From NCBI GenBank assembly GCA_046160865.1, contig JBJXHG010000051.1, positions 5,359 through 69,358 of the forward strand: a stretch of DNA of 64,000 nt, written 5' to 3'. Origin of the DNA: JBJXHG01 sp046160865 (GTDB lineage Bacteria; Planctomycetota; UBA1135; GCA-002686595). Both the position numbers and the translations under genes were made by a program. The number at the start of each line of letters is the position of its first letter. Position 1 is the stretch's first letter. Shown in pieces: positions 8,956 to 17,454 of this stretch. The notes below the pieces were generated by a model that did no database searches, was not told where the DNA came from, and worked only from the letters and a program-made list of their open reading frames with translations.

Positions 8956-9910
8956 AACCACGATGCACGTGGGCGGAGCAGTCGAATGGCTGCTCGAGCC
9001 CGCGTCGCCGCAAGAGCTCGCGGCCGCGATCGCGGCCGCGCGCGCGGAAGGCTACGTGCCGCGCATCCTCGGCGGCGGCGCGAACTTGATCGTCGACGAC
9101 GGTGTTTTGCCGGGCGTCGTGATCACGACCGACCGCATGTCGCGCCTGTTCCGTCCGAGTGACCATGTCACCGCGGACGACGCGCTGCAGCACGGCAACG
9201 ACGAGCTTTCCGCGCGTTTGATTCCGCTGCCGCGCGAAGTCGGTCTGCGCTTCGTCGCGTGGGCCGGTGTCACGCTGCCGAAGCTCGTGCGTTCCGCGGC
9301 GCAGATGGGTTGGAAGGGCGTCGAGTGTCTCGCGGGCGTGCCCGGCAACGTCGGCGGTGGCGTCGCGATGAACGCCGGCGGTCGCTACGGCGAGATGTGG
9401 GACGTCGTCGAGCGCCTGCTCGTCGTCGATCGCGACGGACGCCTCGTCGAGCTCGCGCGCGAGCAATTCCAGCCGACGTATCGCGATGCGCATCTGCGCG
9501 AGCTGGTGGTCGCGAGCGCCGTCCTGCGCTTCCAACTCGACACGCCCGCCGACGTGCAAGCGCGCGGGCGGCAGTACTTGCTCGAGAAGAACGCCGTGCA
9601 GCCGGTGACCGAGTGGTCGGCCGGCTGCGTGTTCAAGAATCCGCCCAAGGAGAAGAGCGACGGGCTCTCGGCCGGCCAGCTCGTCGAGCGCGCGGGCGGC
9701 AAGGGCCGTGTGCGTGGCGACGCGATCGTCTCGCCGCGGCACGGCAACTTCATCGTGAACCGCGGGCGCGCGAGCGCGACCGATGTGCTCGCGCTGATCG
9801 ACGACGTGCACGCGCTCGTGCTCGAGAAGTCGGGCATCGATCTCGAGCGCGAGGTGAAGGTGATACGGCGTCAGTCACTCACTTCACTGGAGGGTGAAGT
9901 GGTGAAGTAG
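8897..9910 (+). CDS. murB: UDP-N-acetylenolpyruvoylglucosamine reductase MurB
   Basis: FAD-dependent cytoplasmic enzyme reducing UDP-GlcNAc-enolpyruvate to UDP-MurNAc. The FAD-binding half is clear: DRTTMHVGGAVEWLLEPAS, LGGGANLIVDDGV, LAGVPGNVGGGVAMNAGG. The catalytic loop reads SAGCVFKNP with Cys244 where the best-studied enzymes have the proton-donating serine. The final Glu is in EREVKVI. ATG 8897 puts the first motif about 20 residues in, as expected, although it lies within the end of murC. It is the last gene of the operon; its 3' end overlaps the convergent kinase gene by 32 nt. Confidence 0.93.
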   Translation: MTSLKSWPCAARPRAELADRTTMHVGGAVEWLLEPASPQELAAAIAAARAEGYVPRILGGGANLIVDDGVLPGVVITTDRMSRLFRPSDHVTADDALQHGNDELSARLIPLPREVGLRFVAWAGVTLPKLVRSAAQMGWKGVECLAGVPGNVGGGVAMNAGGRYGEMWDVVERLLVVDRDGRLVELAREQFQPTYRDAHLRELVVASAVLRFQLDTPADVQARGRQYLLEKNAVQPVTEWSAGCVFKNPPKEKSDGLSAGQLVERAGGKGRVRGDAIVSPRHGNFIVNRGRASATDVLALIDDVHALVLEKSGIDLEREVKVIRRQSLTSLEGEVVK

Positions 9911-12900
9911 CAAGCTGTGATGCCCTGGCGGGGCGCAGGCCGAGGGCGCTGTTCTGGAACTCGGGCGTGTAGTTGAAGCGGATCGCCGAGCGCGCGCTCG
10001 AAGCGGCGTTGAAGAAGCCGCCGCCGCGGTTCACGCGGTTCTGGGCGCCCTCAGTGGGTACTACAGGATCGCGCTGCTGCACATCGGAGTAGTTGTCGAA
10101 CCCGTCACGGCACCACTCCCAAACGTTGCCGTGCACTTCGTGCAAACCAAAGGCGTTCGCCGGGAAGCTTCCCACCGCGGCGTGCACCGCCCACCCGTCC
10201 TCCAACTCCGGCCAGTCCTTGATCTCCTGCCATGTCGCTCCTGCCCGCGCCGCGCTCTGATCCGCCAGATTCACGTTGCCACGCAAGCTCTCGCGATCCA
10301 CTCCTGTCCACCAAGGACTGTCCGTCCCTCCTCGACAGCCGTTCTCCCACTGTGCCTCGCTCGGTAACGACAGGCCCAGCCTTGTCATCACCTCCACGCA
10401 CTGCGTCCAAGTCACTTGCTCCACCGGGTGCAGCAAGTCGTGACGATGACCGGCGAGGTCAGTGCTCGGTCCGTACTGGCTCGGATTGCGACTCACGAAG
10501 CGCAACCACTGGCCCTGCGTCATCTCGTACTTCGACAGGAAATAGGGAGACAGCGTCACGTCGTGCACCGGTGACTCGGTGGAATCCGCCTGCGGGTCGT
10601 AGTTCGGTCCTGTCGGATCCGTGCTCTGCGCGCCCATCGCGAACGTCCCACCCGGGATCAGCACGAACACAAGACCCATCGACTCGCTCAACACGAGCTT
10701 GCCGTCCGCACCACGCAAAGCAGGCTCGCCCGTCTGCAAGTGCGCGAACTCCCACAGTCCCGACTCCGGATCCGCGCCAATCGGCAACAGACCAAGCTGC
10801 GGCGCCAGTTTCAGCCCACCGTACTTGGGGGATGAAGCAATCGCACCGATCGCTTCGTCCCAGCGCGTGCGCGCGTCAGGACCGCTCACACTTCGCTCGT
10901 CGATCGACGCCGCGAACTCAAGTCGCTTCGCAACGCCCCAACCGCGCTCCGCAGAGATCCCGCGCATCAGGCCCTGCTGATCGTCGCCGAACGCACTCAG
11001 CGCAGCCACCAGCTTCTCCATCTGCGCGTGCCACCAACGATCGTCGTCGTCAGCGAAACGCCAATTGCGGCGCTTCGACACTTCCGCTTCCAGCGCCGAC
11101 ACGTCCTGCGTCAACGAGTCACGTTCCTTGACCCGCTCGGCCCGCCCGTCGCCCTGCCAACGCTTCACCGCCGACTCGAGCTTCGCCACGTAGCCCTCGT
11201 ACTCTGGCTTCTTCGCGGACTCGACCTCGTCTAGCGCCCGTCGCCCCTCCGCCAATGCCTCGTCGAATCGACCTAAGCGAAACAGAGCCCAAGCCAACGT
11301 GTCGCGATTCGCCGTGCGCTCTGTGTCGCTCGAAAGTGCGACGGCTCGCCGTGCGAGGAGCAGCGCCTTCACCTCCGACCCGTACACAGGCTTCTCCGGA
11401 TCCACCAGCGTCCACGCCAAACCGTTCAATGCGTTCGCGTCGGCAGCTTGGGCGGAGACGAAGTTCGGAGTGTCGGTCGAGAGCTCCGCCTCGACACTCG
11501 ACTCCGAAGGCCATGCCGCTTCGCCGAGCATGCGCGACAGCCACAAGTGCTGCGCAGCCTTCTGCTCCAGCTCGGCCAGGCGCGGATGGCTCTGTCTTTC
11601 AGCGTCCCGCTCCTCGTCGGTTTGCGGCAACGCACGCTGCTCGATCCCGACCAACGACTCACGAAACTCCGCGATCTTCGCCACCAGCGTCTCCGCCTTC
11701 GCCATCCACGCCCGATAGCGCTCCACCAACGCCGGCTCCGCTGGCCACAACGCGTCCGCCTCCGCGGTCAAGTCGTCCAACGTCTGAAACGCCGACAGTC
11801 GCAGCACGTTCGACTTCTCGCGCTTGGCAAGAGCTTCCTGCTCCTTCGCGGTCTGCTCGTTCGACTTGGCGATTCGCGCTTGCTCGGCCGTCTCGTCGGC
11901 GCGCCTCGATGCGAGCGCCGCGCTTTCGTCGGCGCGCGCTGCGTTTTGATCGGCCCGCGCCTTGAAGATCAGGCTGGTCGTCAATCCACCAGCGAGCAGC
12001 ACAATTACGCCCGCGAGCGACGCCGCCAGCGGCTTGTTGCGCTGCACCCACTTCTTCGTCTCCGCCCAAGCGCCGGCTTCGTACGCGCCGACCACGCGGT
12101 GCTCCAAGTACGCGCGCAGGTCTTCCGCCAGCGCCAGCGTGTCGGCGTAGCGCTTCGACGCCTCGCGCGCCATCGCCTTCTCGACGATCGCAACGAGCTC
12201 GGCCGGCACTTCGCCGCGGATGTCGTGCAAGCGCTTCGGCGCCCCTTCGAGCACCGATTGCAGCACCGTGCGATTGCTGACCCGCACGCCCGCCGGGATG
12301 TACGGCGCGCGCCGCCCGAGCAACTGGTAGAGCAGCGCGCCCATCGAATACACGTCCGAGCGCGGACCGAGCTTCTCGATCTCGCCGCGCGCTTGCTCGG
12401 GCGACATGTACGCCGGCGTGCCCATCACGTCGCCGTCCATCGTCACGATGGGGGAATCGGAGAGCTCCTCGCGCTCGTCGCGCCGCTCGGTCTTCACCGA
12501 AGCGAGCGAGCTCTCGAACTCCGGCGCGATGCGGATGTCGTGGCGGTCCTTCTGGCCCAGCACGCGCGCCAGGCCCCAGTCCATCACGTACACCTCGCCG
12601 AAGTTGCCCACCATGATGTTCGCGGGCTTCAGGTCGCGGTGGATCACGCCCTTCTTGTGCGCGTAGGCCATCGCTTCGCACGCGCGCAAGATCACCGAGA
12701 GAGCGCGCGTCTCGTTCCAGCCTTCTTTCGACTCGAACACGAGATCGAAGACGTGCTTCAAGTCGCGCCCCTTCACGAGCTTCATCGTGAAGTACACGCG
12801 GCCCTCGCTGTCGAGACCCAGCTCGTGCACCGGCACGATGCCCGGGTGATCGAGTTGGCCCGTCACCTGCGCTTCCTCGAGGAAGCGTGCGAGCTGCGTC

Positions 12901-13271
12901 GCGTCGACTTGCGGTGTACCGCCGCTGGCCGGCGAGTCGCCGCGGCCCAGGATCACCTTCATCGCCAGATGCCGGCGCAAGTCCGCGTCCCACACGCGCA
13001 GGATCGCGCCCATCCCGCCGCGCGCGACCTCGCCTTCGAGGGTGTAGCGCGACTCGTTCAGCGAGTGCTCGGACAGCCGGCGCAAGAGCTCGCTCGACGC
13101 GCCGCTCGGCGTGCGGCCCTCGTTGCTCGCGGCCGGTGCGTCGAGCGACACCTCCGGATCCACGCCCGCGCCATACTTGGCGCGCAGGCGTGCCGCGAAA
13201 GAACGTGGACTGTCACGTCCGGGCGGGGGAGCTCCCGAGCTTGCGGTCATGGCGAGCGAGGCGGACAGCAT
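9879..13271 (-). CDS. Ser/Thr protein kinase fused to a C-terminal FGE-sulfatase domain
   Basis: Large 1130-residue membrane protein. The kinase domain spans about 76-390: Gly-rich loop GEVARGGMGAI (80-90), VAIK-type Lys105 in LAMKVI, catalytic HRDLKPAN (211-218, Asp213) and DWG (231-233) replacing the usual DFG, followed by GTPAYMSPEQARGE. One transmembrane helix lies at about 415-436, then a long Ala/Glu/Arg-rich, probably coiled-coil region. The C-terminus (about 865-1118) is a formylglycine-generating-enzyme/SUMF1-like domain: VFVLIPGGTFAMGAQ, LPSEAQWENGCRGG, HGNVWEWCRDGF, NRVNRGGGFF. Such kinase-FGE fusions are common in planctomycetes; the FGE part more likely binds ligand than makes formylglycine (inference). 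ATG 13250 is a possible alternative start. Confidence 0.92.
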   Translation of the reverse strand: MLSASLAMTASSGAPPPGRDSPRSFAARLRAKYGAGVDPEVSLDAPAASNEGRTPSGASSELLRRLSEHSLNESRYTLEGEVARGGMGAILRVWDADLRRHLAMKVILGRGDSPASGGTPQVDATQLARFLEEAQVTGQLDHPGIVPVHELGLDSEGRVYFTMKLVKGRDLKHVFDLVFESKEGWNETRALSVILRACEAMAYAHKKGVIHRDLKPANIMVGNFGEVYVMDWGLARVLGQKDRHDIRIAPEFESSLASVKTERRDEREELSDSPIVTMDGDVMGTPAYMSPEQARGEIEKLGPRSDVYSMGALLYQLLGRRAPYIPAGVRVSNRTVLQSVLEGAPKRLHDIRGEVPAELVAIVEKAMAREASKRYADTLALAEDLRAYLEHRVVGAYEAGAWAETKKWVQRNKPLAASLAGVIVLLAGGLTTSLIFKARADQNAARADESAALASRRADETAEQARIAKSNEQTAKEQEALAKREKSNVLRLSAFQTLDDLTAEADALWPAEPALVERYRAWMAKAETLVAKIAEFRESLVGIEQRALPQTDEERDAERQSHPRLAELEQKAAQHLWLSRMLGEAAWPSESSVEAELSTDTPNFVSAQAADANALNGLAWTLVDPEKPVYGSEVKALLLARRAVALSSDTERTANRDTLAWALFRLGRFDEALAEGRRALDEVESAKKPEYEGYVAKLESAVKRWQGDGRAERVKERDSLTQDVSALEAEVSKRRNWRFADDDDRWWHAQMEKLVAALSAFGDDQQGLMRGISAERGWGVAKRLEFAASIDERSVSGPDARTRWDEAIGAIASSPKYGGLKLAPQLGLLPIGADPESGLWEFAHLQTGEPALRGADGKLVLSESMGLVFVLIPGGTFAMGAQSTDPTGPNYDPQADSTESPVHDVTLSPYFLSKYEMTQGQWLRFVSRNPSQYGPSTDLAGHRHDLLHPVEQVTWTQCVEVMTRLGLSLPSEAQWENGCRGGTDSPWWTGVDRESLRGNVNLADQSAARAGATWQEIKDWPELEDGWAVHAAVGSFPANAFGLHEVHGNVWEWCRDGFDNYSDVQQRDPVVPTEGAQNRVNRGGGFFNAASSARSAIRFNYTPEFQNSALGLRPARASQLATSPLHPPVK

Positions 13272-13350
13272 AATCGCGGCGCTGTACGCGCGCGATCTCC
13301 GCCGCCGCGAGGAAGTGTAATCGCGACGAGCGACGAGCTCGAATCGTGCG

Positions 13351-13695
13351 TCAGCCTTCGCGGTCCTGGATCGCTTTGAGCTTCGGCGCGAGCGCCGCGA
13401 GATCTTCGCGCACGGTCTGCCAGATCGTCTCCAATCGAGCCCCGAAGTACTCGTGGACCAGGACGTTTCGCATGGCGCGCATCTTGTGCCAATCGATGTC
13501 CGCGTACCGCTCTTCGATCTCCTTGGGAACGAAGCGAGCCGCTTCGCCGATGATCGTCGGGTTGTAGTAGACGGCTTCCAACGCCGTCGTGCTTTGTCGG
13601 AACTGCGCCAGGTCGAGACGCTTCGTGTAATCCTCGATCGTCGAGATCGCGAGCAGGATGTCCTCGATGCGGAACAACCAATCTCTATGCGGCAC
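13351..13695 (-). CDS. hepT: HepT-like HEPN ribonuclease toxin (DUF86)
   Basis: A 114-residue all-alpha HEPN-family protein. The RNase-type motif RNVLVHEY (Arg76, His81, Tyr83) matches the RX4HXY signature of HepT toxins; EAARFVPKEIEERY upstream is also typical. In HepT/MntA modules the HEPN protein cleaves RNA and the partner nucleotidyltransferase silences it by modifying the Tyr of this motif (established for homologues). Here the start lies inside the 3' end of the partner gene (11-nt overlap), the standard gene order. The motif is intact, so the toxin looks functional. Confidence 0.88.
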   Translation of the reverse strand: MPHRDWLFRIEDILLAISTIEDYTKRLDLAQFRQSTTALEAVYYNPTIIGEAARFVPKEIEERYADIDWHKMRAMRNVLVHEYFGARLETIWQTVREDLAALAPKLKAIQDREG

Positions 13696-14002
13696 GAATG
13701 GCCTCGCTCAGGATCCGATCGCGCATCTTGGGCGGCAGCGCTTCCGGCTCAGCCAGATCGACGTTCGTTCCCAGGATCTCCTCCAAGTAGAGCTTCAACC
13801 CGATGAACGCGAACAGGCCGACGGGCTTGTCGAATTCGACCAGGCAATCGACGTCGCTGTCGGGTCGTGCTTCGTCGCGCGCGATCGCGCCGAGAGATCG
13901 AGGGGAGTCCTTGGTCGCCTGTCCAAACCTGGGCTGGACTTCTCGCCCGCGTTCCCTCGGGAGCACGCGGAACGCGGCGTGCCAGGTCGGTACGCCGCGC
14001 AA
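13685..14002 (-). CDS. mntA: MntA-like minimal nucleotidyltransferase antitoxin, atypical N-terminus
   Basis: A 105-residue protein whose C-terminal two thirds match MntA antitoxins: RPDSDVDCLVEFDKP with the metal-binding DxD pair Asp50/Asp52, then the helix region ending MRDRILSEAIRAA. Two things are odd. The usual GS(x)AR turn that holds the nucleotide phosphates reads GAIARDEA, with Ala in place of Ser. The first 35 residues do not resemble the normal leading helix, and the gene's 5' end lies next to a duplicated thrS fragment. The antitoxin may therefore have a replaced or damaged start. It pairs with HepT immediately downstream. Start 14002 is the only good ATG but is uncertain. Confidence 0.7.
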   Translation of the reverse strand: MRGVPTWHAAFRVLPRERGREVQPRFGQATKDSPRSLGAIARDEARPDSDVDCLVEFDKPVGLFAFIGLKLYLEEILGTNVDLAEPEALPPKMRDRILSEAIRAA

Positions 14003-14027
14003 CGTTTTTCCCGCGCAGCAGAGACAG

Positions 14028-14109
14028 ATGTCTCAGCTCAAAGCAGCTCCGCAGTTCGTGGGGCCCTTTCCGCTCTCTACGCTCCGTCACTCGGTCAGCC
14101 ACTTGAGGG
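14028..14109 (+). pseudogene. Duplicated fragment of the thrS 5' end
   Basis: Read on the + strand from ATG 14028, this stretch encodes MSQLKAAPQFVGPFPLSTL and continues RHSVSHL. The start of thrS at 15656 encodes MSQSDAPQVVEPFPLSTL and continues RHSTSHL. The DNA is clearly homologous as well, including an identical run CCCTTTCCGCTCTCTAC and a shared GAGACAG just before the ATG. Similarity stops after about 82 nt, right before the hairpin element at 14114. It is a scar of a duplication or of a lost second thrS copy, and is not a working gene. Confidence 0.75.
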
Positions 14110-14113
14110 ACAG

Positions 14114-14214
14114 ACGTACGGTCTCAGGCACGTTCCTCCACGATTCCAGCAGCGACGCGGCGTTTCGCGGAGACTCCGCTGCAATCGTGGAGGAACGTGC
14201 CTGACACCGTACGT
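14114..14214. repeat. 101-bp hairpin element with 32-bp near-perfect inverted repeats
   Basis: Arms 14114-14145 and 14183-14214 are reverse complements at 31 of 32 positions; the right arm ends GTGCCTGACACCGTACGT. The inner part can extend the stem (GCAGCG pairs with CGCTGC). The outer motif resembles the GTGCCTGACACC core seen in REP-type elements mobilised by RAYT (Y1) transposases, but no transposase gene is in the window. It sits between the thrS fragment and the histidine kinase stop, so it could also act as a terminator for the kinase gene. Confidence 0.8.
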
Positions 14215-14219
14215 GCATC

Positions 14220-15335
14220 TCAGCGCCGCGCCGGCAGCGTGAACGTGATCGTCGTCCCACGACCTTCGACGCTCGCCACGCTCACGCGGCCTGCGTGCGC
14301 GTCGACGAACGTCTTCACGATCGCGAGGCCGAGGCCGCTGCTGCCCGCGCGCTCGGGATCGCCTTCGCCCTTCTCGAACACCGACTCGAGCAGCGCGGCT
14401 GGAATGCCGGCTCCGTTGTCGCTCACGGTGCACAGGGTCGCGCCGTCATCCGCGCTCACGCGCGCGGCGATGCGCACCTCGCCGCGCGGCGTGTACGTGA
14501 TCGCGTTGGCGATCAAGTTCTGGAAGATGCGCCGCACGAGGCTCGCATCGGCGTACACGACGAAGTCGTCCGGCACCTCGTTCACGAGCGTGGTGCTCGA
14601 CTTGCCGGCGACCGGGTGCAGGTCGTGGACGAGCGCTTCGACGAGCGGCCACAAGTCGAACGAACGTCGCTCGAGCTTCACGCCGGTCTCGGTCGTCACG
14701 TTGCGGTTCTCGTCGAGCACCTTCGCGACGAGCTCCTCGAGCTGGTAAGCGTTGCGGCGTAGCGCCTTGATCATGCGCGCGGTCTCCGCGTCGCCGCTGG
14801 GCGGATGCTTCAGCTCGAGCACGCGCGCCGACATGGCGATCGCGTTCAGCGGCGTGCGCAGGTCGTGCGCGACGAACGCGAGGTACTCCTCGCGCCGCTG
14901 CTGGATCTCGAGCGCGCGCCGCGTCGCGAATGTCGCGACGGCGACTGCGATCGCGCCGTCCAGCACGCGGTTCAGGATCCGGAACGGCGGACCCTGCAGC
15001 CGCACGTTGCTCGCTTCCGCGAGATCGTGGATGCAGCCGCGCAGGATGTTGTACTCCGCGACCACTTCCTCGATGTCGTAGCCGTCGACCACGCGCTGCG
15101 ATCCGTGCTCCGGCGAGCTGCCGTCGCGCAGTGCCTCGGCGATCGTCGCGTCGGAGCCGGATTCGAGCGCGTCCGCGAGCTCGTCGAGCAACGCGGGCAA
15201 GTGATCGTTCAGCGTCGGCGCGTCGAGATGCCGCGCCGACGGCAATTCGCGCACGCGCTCGCGCCAGCGTGCGAGCAAGGCCTCGCGTTCGTTGCGGACG
15301 AGCACGGCCAGGCGACTGAGGTCTTGAACCGTCAT
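14220..15335 (-). CDS. Sensor histidine kinase, no transmembrane segment
   Basis: A 371-residue probable cytoplasmic kinase. Residues 1-125 are helical and resemble RsbRD-type N-terminal sensor domains (ARWRERVRELP, then DGYDIEEVVAEYNILR). The dimerisation/phosphoacceptor box is FVAHDLRTPLNAI with His157. The ATPase domain shows the N box LIANAITYTPRG, G1 VSDNGAGIP and G2 region GSSGLGLAIVKTFVDAHAG. ATG 15335 is chosen as it gives a clean N-terminus; an in-frame extension upstream is low-complexity. No response regulator is adjacent, so its partner lies elsewhere. It is transcribed divergently from thrS. Confidence 0.9.
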   Translation of the reverse strand: MTVQDLSRLAVLVRNEREALLARWRERVRELPSARHLDAPTLNDHLPALLDELADALESGSDATIAEALRDGSSPEHGSQRVVDGYDIEEVVAEYNILRGCIHDLAEASNVRLQGPPFRILNRVLDGAIAVAVATFATRRALEIQQRREEYLAFVAHDLRTPLNAIAMSARVLELKHPPSGDAETARMIKALRRNAYQLEELVAKVLDENRNVTTETGVKLERRSFDLWPLVEALVHDLHPVAGKSSTTLVNEVPDDFVVYADASLVRRIFQNLIANAITYTPRGEVRIAARVSADDGATLCTVSDNGAGIPAALLESVFEKGEGDPERAGSSGLGLAIVKTFVDAHAGRVSVASVEGRGTTITFTLPARR

Positions 15336-15655
15336 GGGTGTTTCGAGCAAGCGGCGGATCGACACCGCCGAGTGCGCGCACTGCGGCCAGCGATCGTCTG
15401 CCACGACGCTGGCCGGGCAGAACGATACCGGCCGCGCCGGGACGCCGCCAGAAGACCTCCGCCCCGCGACGGCCGCCGACTTCAGAGTCCGAACGAGCGT
15501 GCCAGATGCGACCACTCCCTTCAGAAGTTCGCCGGCGGTCTTCCTTCCGAGGCCTCGGCAACGCGGCTATCTTTCTCGCGCGCCGTTTTCGCGGACCGGC
15601 GCAGCCGCACGTCTCAGGTCGAGGCGCGCAGCGAGACTGCCGCGTGGAGACAGTG
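15336..15655. other. 320-bp divergent intergenic region between histidine kinase and thrS
   Basis: This must hold the promoters of both flanking genes. The thrS reading frame stays open through it, but the encoded residues are basic, low-complexity and unlike the TGS domain that precedes the editing domain in most ThrRS, so I do not include it in the gene. I see no terminator-like stem or T-box consensus that I can support. Confidence 0.5.
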
Positions 15656-17440
15656 ATGTCCCAGTCCGACGCTCCGCAGGTCGTGGAGCCCTTTCCGCTC
15701 TCTACTCTTCGCCACTCCACCAGCCACTTGATGGCGTCCGCCGTGGCGAAGCTCTTCCCCGGCGTGCAGTTCGGCTTCGGCCCTTCGATCGAGCACGGCT
15801 TCTACTACGACTTCGATTTGAAAGAGCCGCTCTCGGACGCCGACCTGCGCAAGATCGAGAAGGAGATGGCGCGCATCGCCAAGCGCTCGCCCGCGATCGT
15901 GTGCCACGAAGTGACGCGCGAGCAAGCGCGCGAGCGCCTCGAGAAGACCGGGCAGGCGTACAAGGTCGAGGCGCTCGACCTGATCCCCGCGGACGAGAAG
16001 ATCACGTTCTACGGCCACGGCGAGTGGGAAGACCTGTGCGAAGGTCCGCACGTCGACCGGCTCGATCGCCCGTTCGCTTTCAAGTTGCTCAACGTCGCGG
16101 GTGCCTACTGGCGCGGCGACGAGAAGCGCCCGCAGATGCAGCGCATCTACGGCACCGCGTTCTGGTCGCAAGCAGCGCTCGACGCGCACTTGAAGTGGCT
16201 CGAGGACGTGAAGGAGCGCGACCACCGCCGCCTTGGCACCGACCTCGACTTGTTCAGCGTGCACGGCGACGTCGGCGGCGGATTCATCTTCTGGCACCCG
16301 AACCTCGGCGCCGTGCGGCGCGCGCTCGAAGAATTCTGGTGGGAAGAGCACACCCGCCGTGGCTATCGCGCGGTCTACACGCCGCACGTCGCGCGCGAAA
16401 ACCTCTTCGCGATCTCGGGCCACCTCGAGAACTACGCCGAGATGATGTACGCGCCGATGGAGATCGAGGACCAGCCGTATCGCGTCAAGCCGATGAACTG
16501 TCCTGGTCACATCATGATCTACAAGACGCGCGGTCGCAGCTATCGCGAGCTGCCGTTGCGCTGGGCCGAGCTCGGCACGGTGTATCGCTACGAGCGCTCC
16601 GGCGTGCTGCACGGCATGCTGCGCGTGCGCGGCTTCACGCAGGACGACGCGCACATCTTCTGCACGCCCGAGCAGCTCGCGATCGAGATCGCGGGCGTGC
16701 TCGATCTCGTGCACACCGTGCTGTCGACGTTCGGCTTCGAGTACACGGCGTATCTCGCGACGCGACCCACGGAGAAGTCGATCGGCGAGCACGAGGTGTG
16801 GAAGATGGCGACCGCGGCGCTCGAGAAAGCGGCCTCGATGCGCAACATGCCGCTCGAGCTCGACGAGGGCGGCGGCGCGTTCTACGGCCCGAAGATCGAC
16901 TTCAAGATCCGCGACGCGCTCGGCCGCGAGTGGCAGAACTCGACCGTGCAGTGCGACTTCAACCTGCCCGAGCGGTTCGATCTCACCTACACCGACTCGG
17001 ACGGCAAGCAGAAGCGGCCGATCATGCTGCACCGCGCGATCCTCGGCAGCATGGAGCGCTTCGTCGGCGGCTTGATCGAGCACTTCGGCGGACGCTTTCC
17101 GTTCTGGTGCGCGCCGGTACAAGTCGCGGTCATCCCGATTCGCGAGGACCACGCGCCGTATTGCCGCGAGCTCGAGAGTCGCTTGCAGAGCGAGCTCTTC
17201 CGTGTCGACGCGATGCTCGACGCCGGGCACATGAACAAGAAGATCAAGGAAGCGCAGCAGCAGAAGGTGCCCTTCATGCTGATCGCGGGCGAGCGCGAAG
17301 CCGCGGAGGGCACGGTCGCCGTGCGCCGCCGCGACACGCGCGACCAGGACGTGATGCGCTTCGACGACTTCTTGAAGCTCGCGCGCGAGCTGCGCAAGAC
17401 GCGCGCGCTGGATCTCGGCGAGGCGACTCGAGTAACGTGA
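15656..17440 (+). CDS. thrS: Threonyl-tRNA synthetase lacking the TGS domain
   Basis: Class II aminoacyl-tRNA synthetase charging tRNA-Thr. The 594-residue product begins directly at the editing domain: the editing-site histidines are in RHSTSH (His20, His24), with Cys128 and His132 in DLCEGPHVD. The catalytic core carries the zinc ligands Cys282 (MNCPGH), His333 (DDAHIFC) and His459 (IMLHRAILGS). The anticodon-binding domain ends the protein. The roughly 60-residue N-terminal TGS domain of most bacterial ThrRS is absent. ATG 15656 has GGAG six bases upstream (15646-15649). A copy of its first 80 nt lies 1.6 kb upstream. Confidence 0.95.
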   Translation: MSQSDAPQVVEPFPLSTLRHSTSHLMASAVAKLFPGVQFGFGPSIEHGFYYDFDLKEPLSDADLRKIEKEMARIAKRSPAIVCHEVTREQARERLEKTGQAYKVEALDLIPADEKITFYGHGEWEDLCEGPHVDRLDRPFAFKLLNVAGAYWRGDEKRPQMQRIYGTAFWSQAALDAHLKWLEDVKERDHRRLGTDLDLFSVHGDVGGGFIFWHPNLGAVRRALEEFWWEEHTRRGYRAVYTPHVARENLFAISGHLENYAEMMYAPMEIEDQPYRVKPMNCPGHIMIYKTRGRSYRELPLRWAELGTVYRYERSGVLHGMLRVRGFTQDDAHIFCTPEQLAIEIAGVLDLVHTVLSTFGFEYTAYLATRPTEKSIGEHEVWKMATAALEKAASMRNMPLELDEGGGAFYGPKIDFKIRDALGREWQNSTVQCDFNLPERFDLTYTDSDGKQKRPIMLHRAILGSMERFVGGLIEHFGGRFPFWCAPVQVAVIPIREDHAPYCRELESRLQSELFRVDAMLDAGHMNKKIKEAQQQKVPFMLIAGEREAAEGTVAVRRRDTRDQDVMRFDDFLKLARELRKTRALDLGEATRVT

Positions 17441-17454
17441 CGAGGGAACCTGCT

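Noticed and set aside
11448..13379. 643-codon frame opposite the kinase gene
   Set aside because: Arg/His/Leu-rich shadow of the kinase; no recognisable domain.
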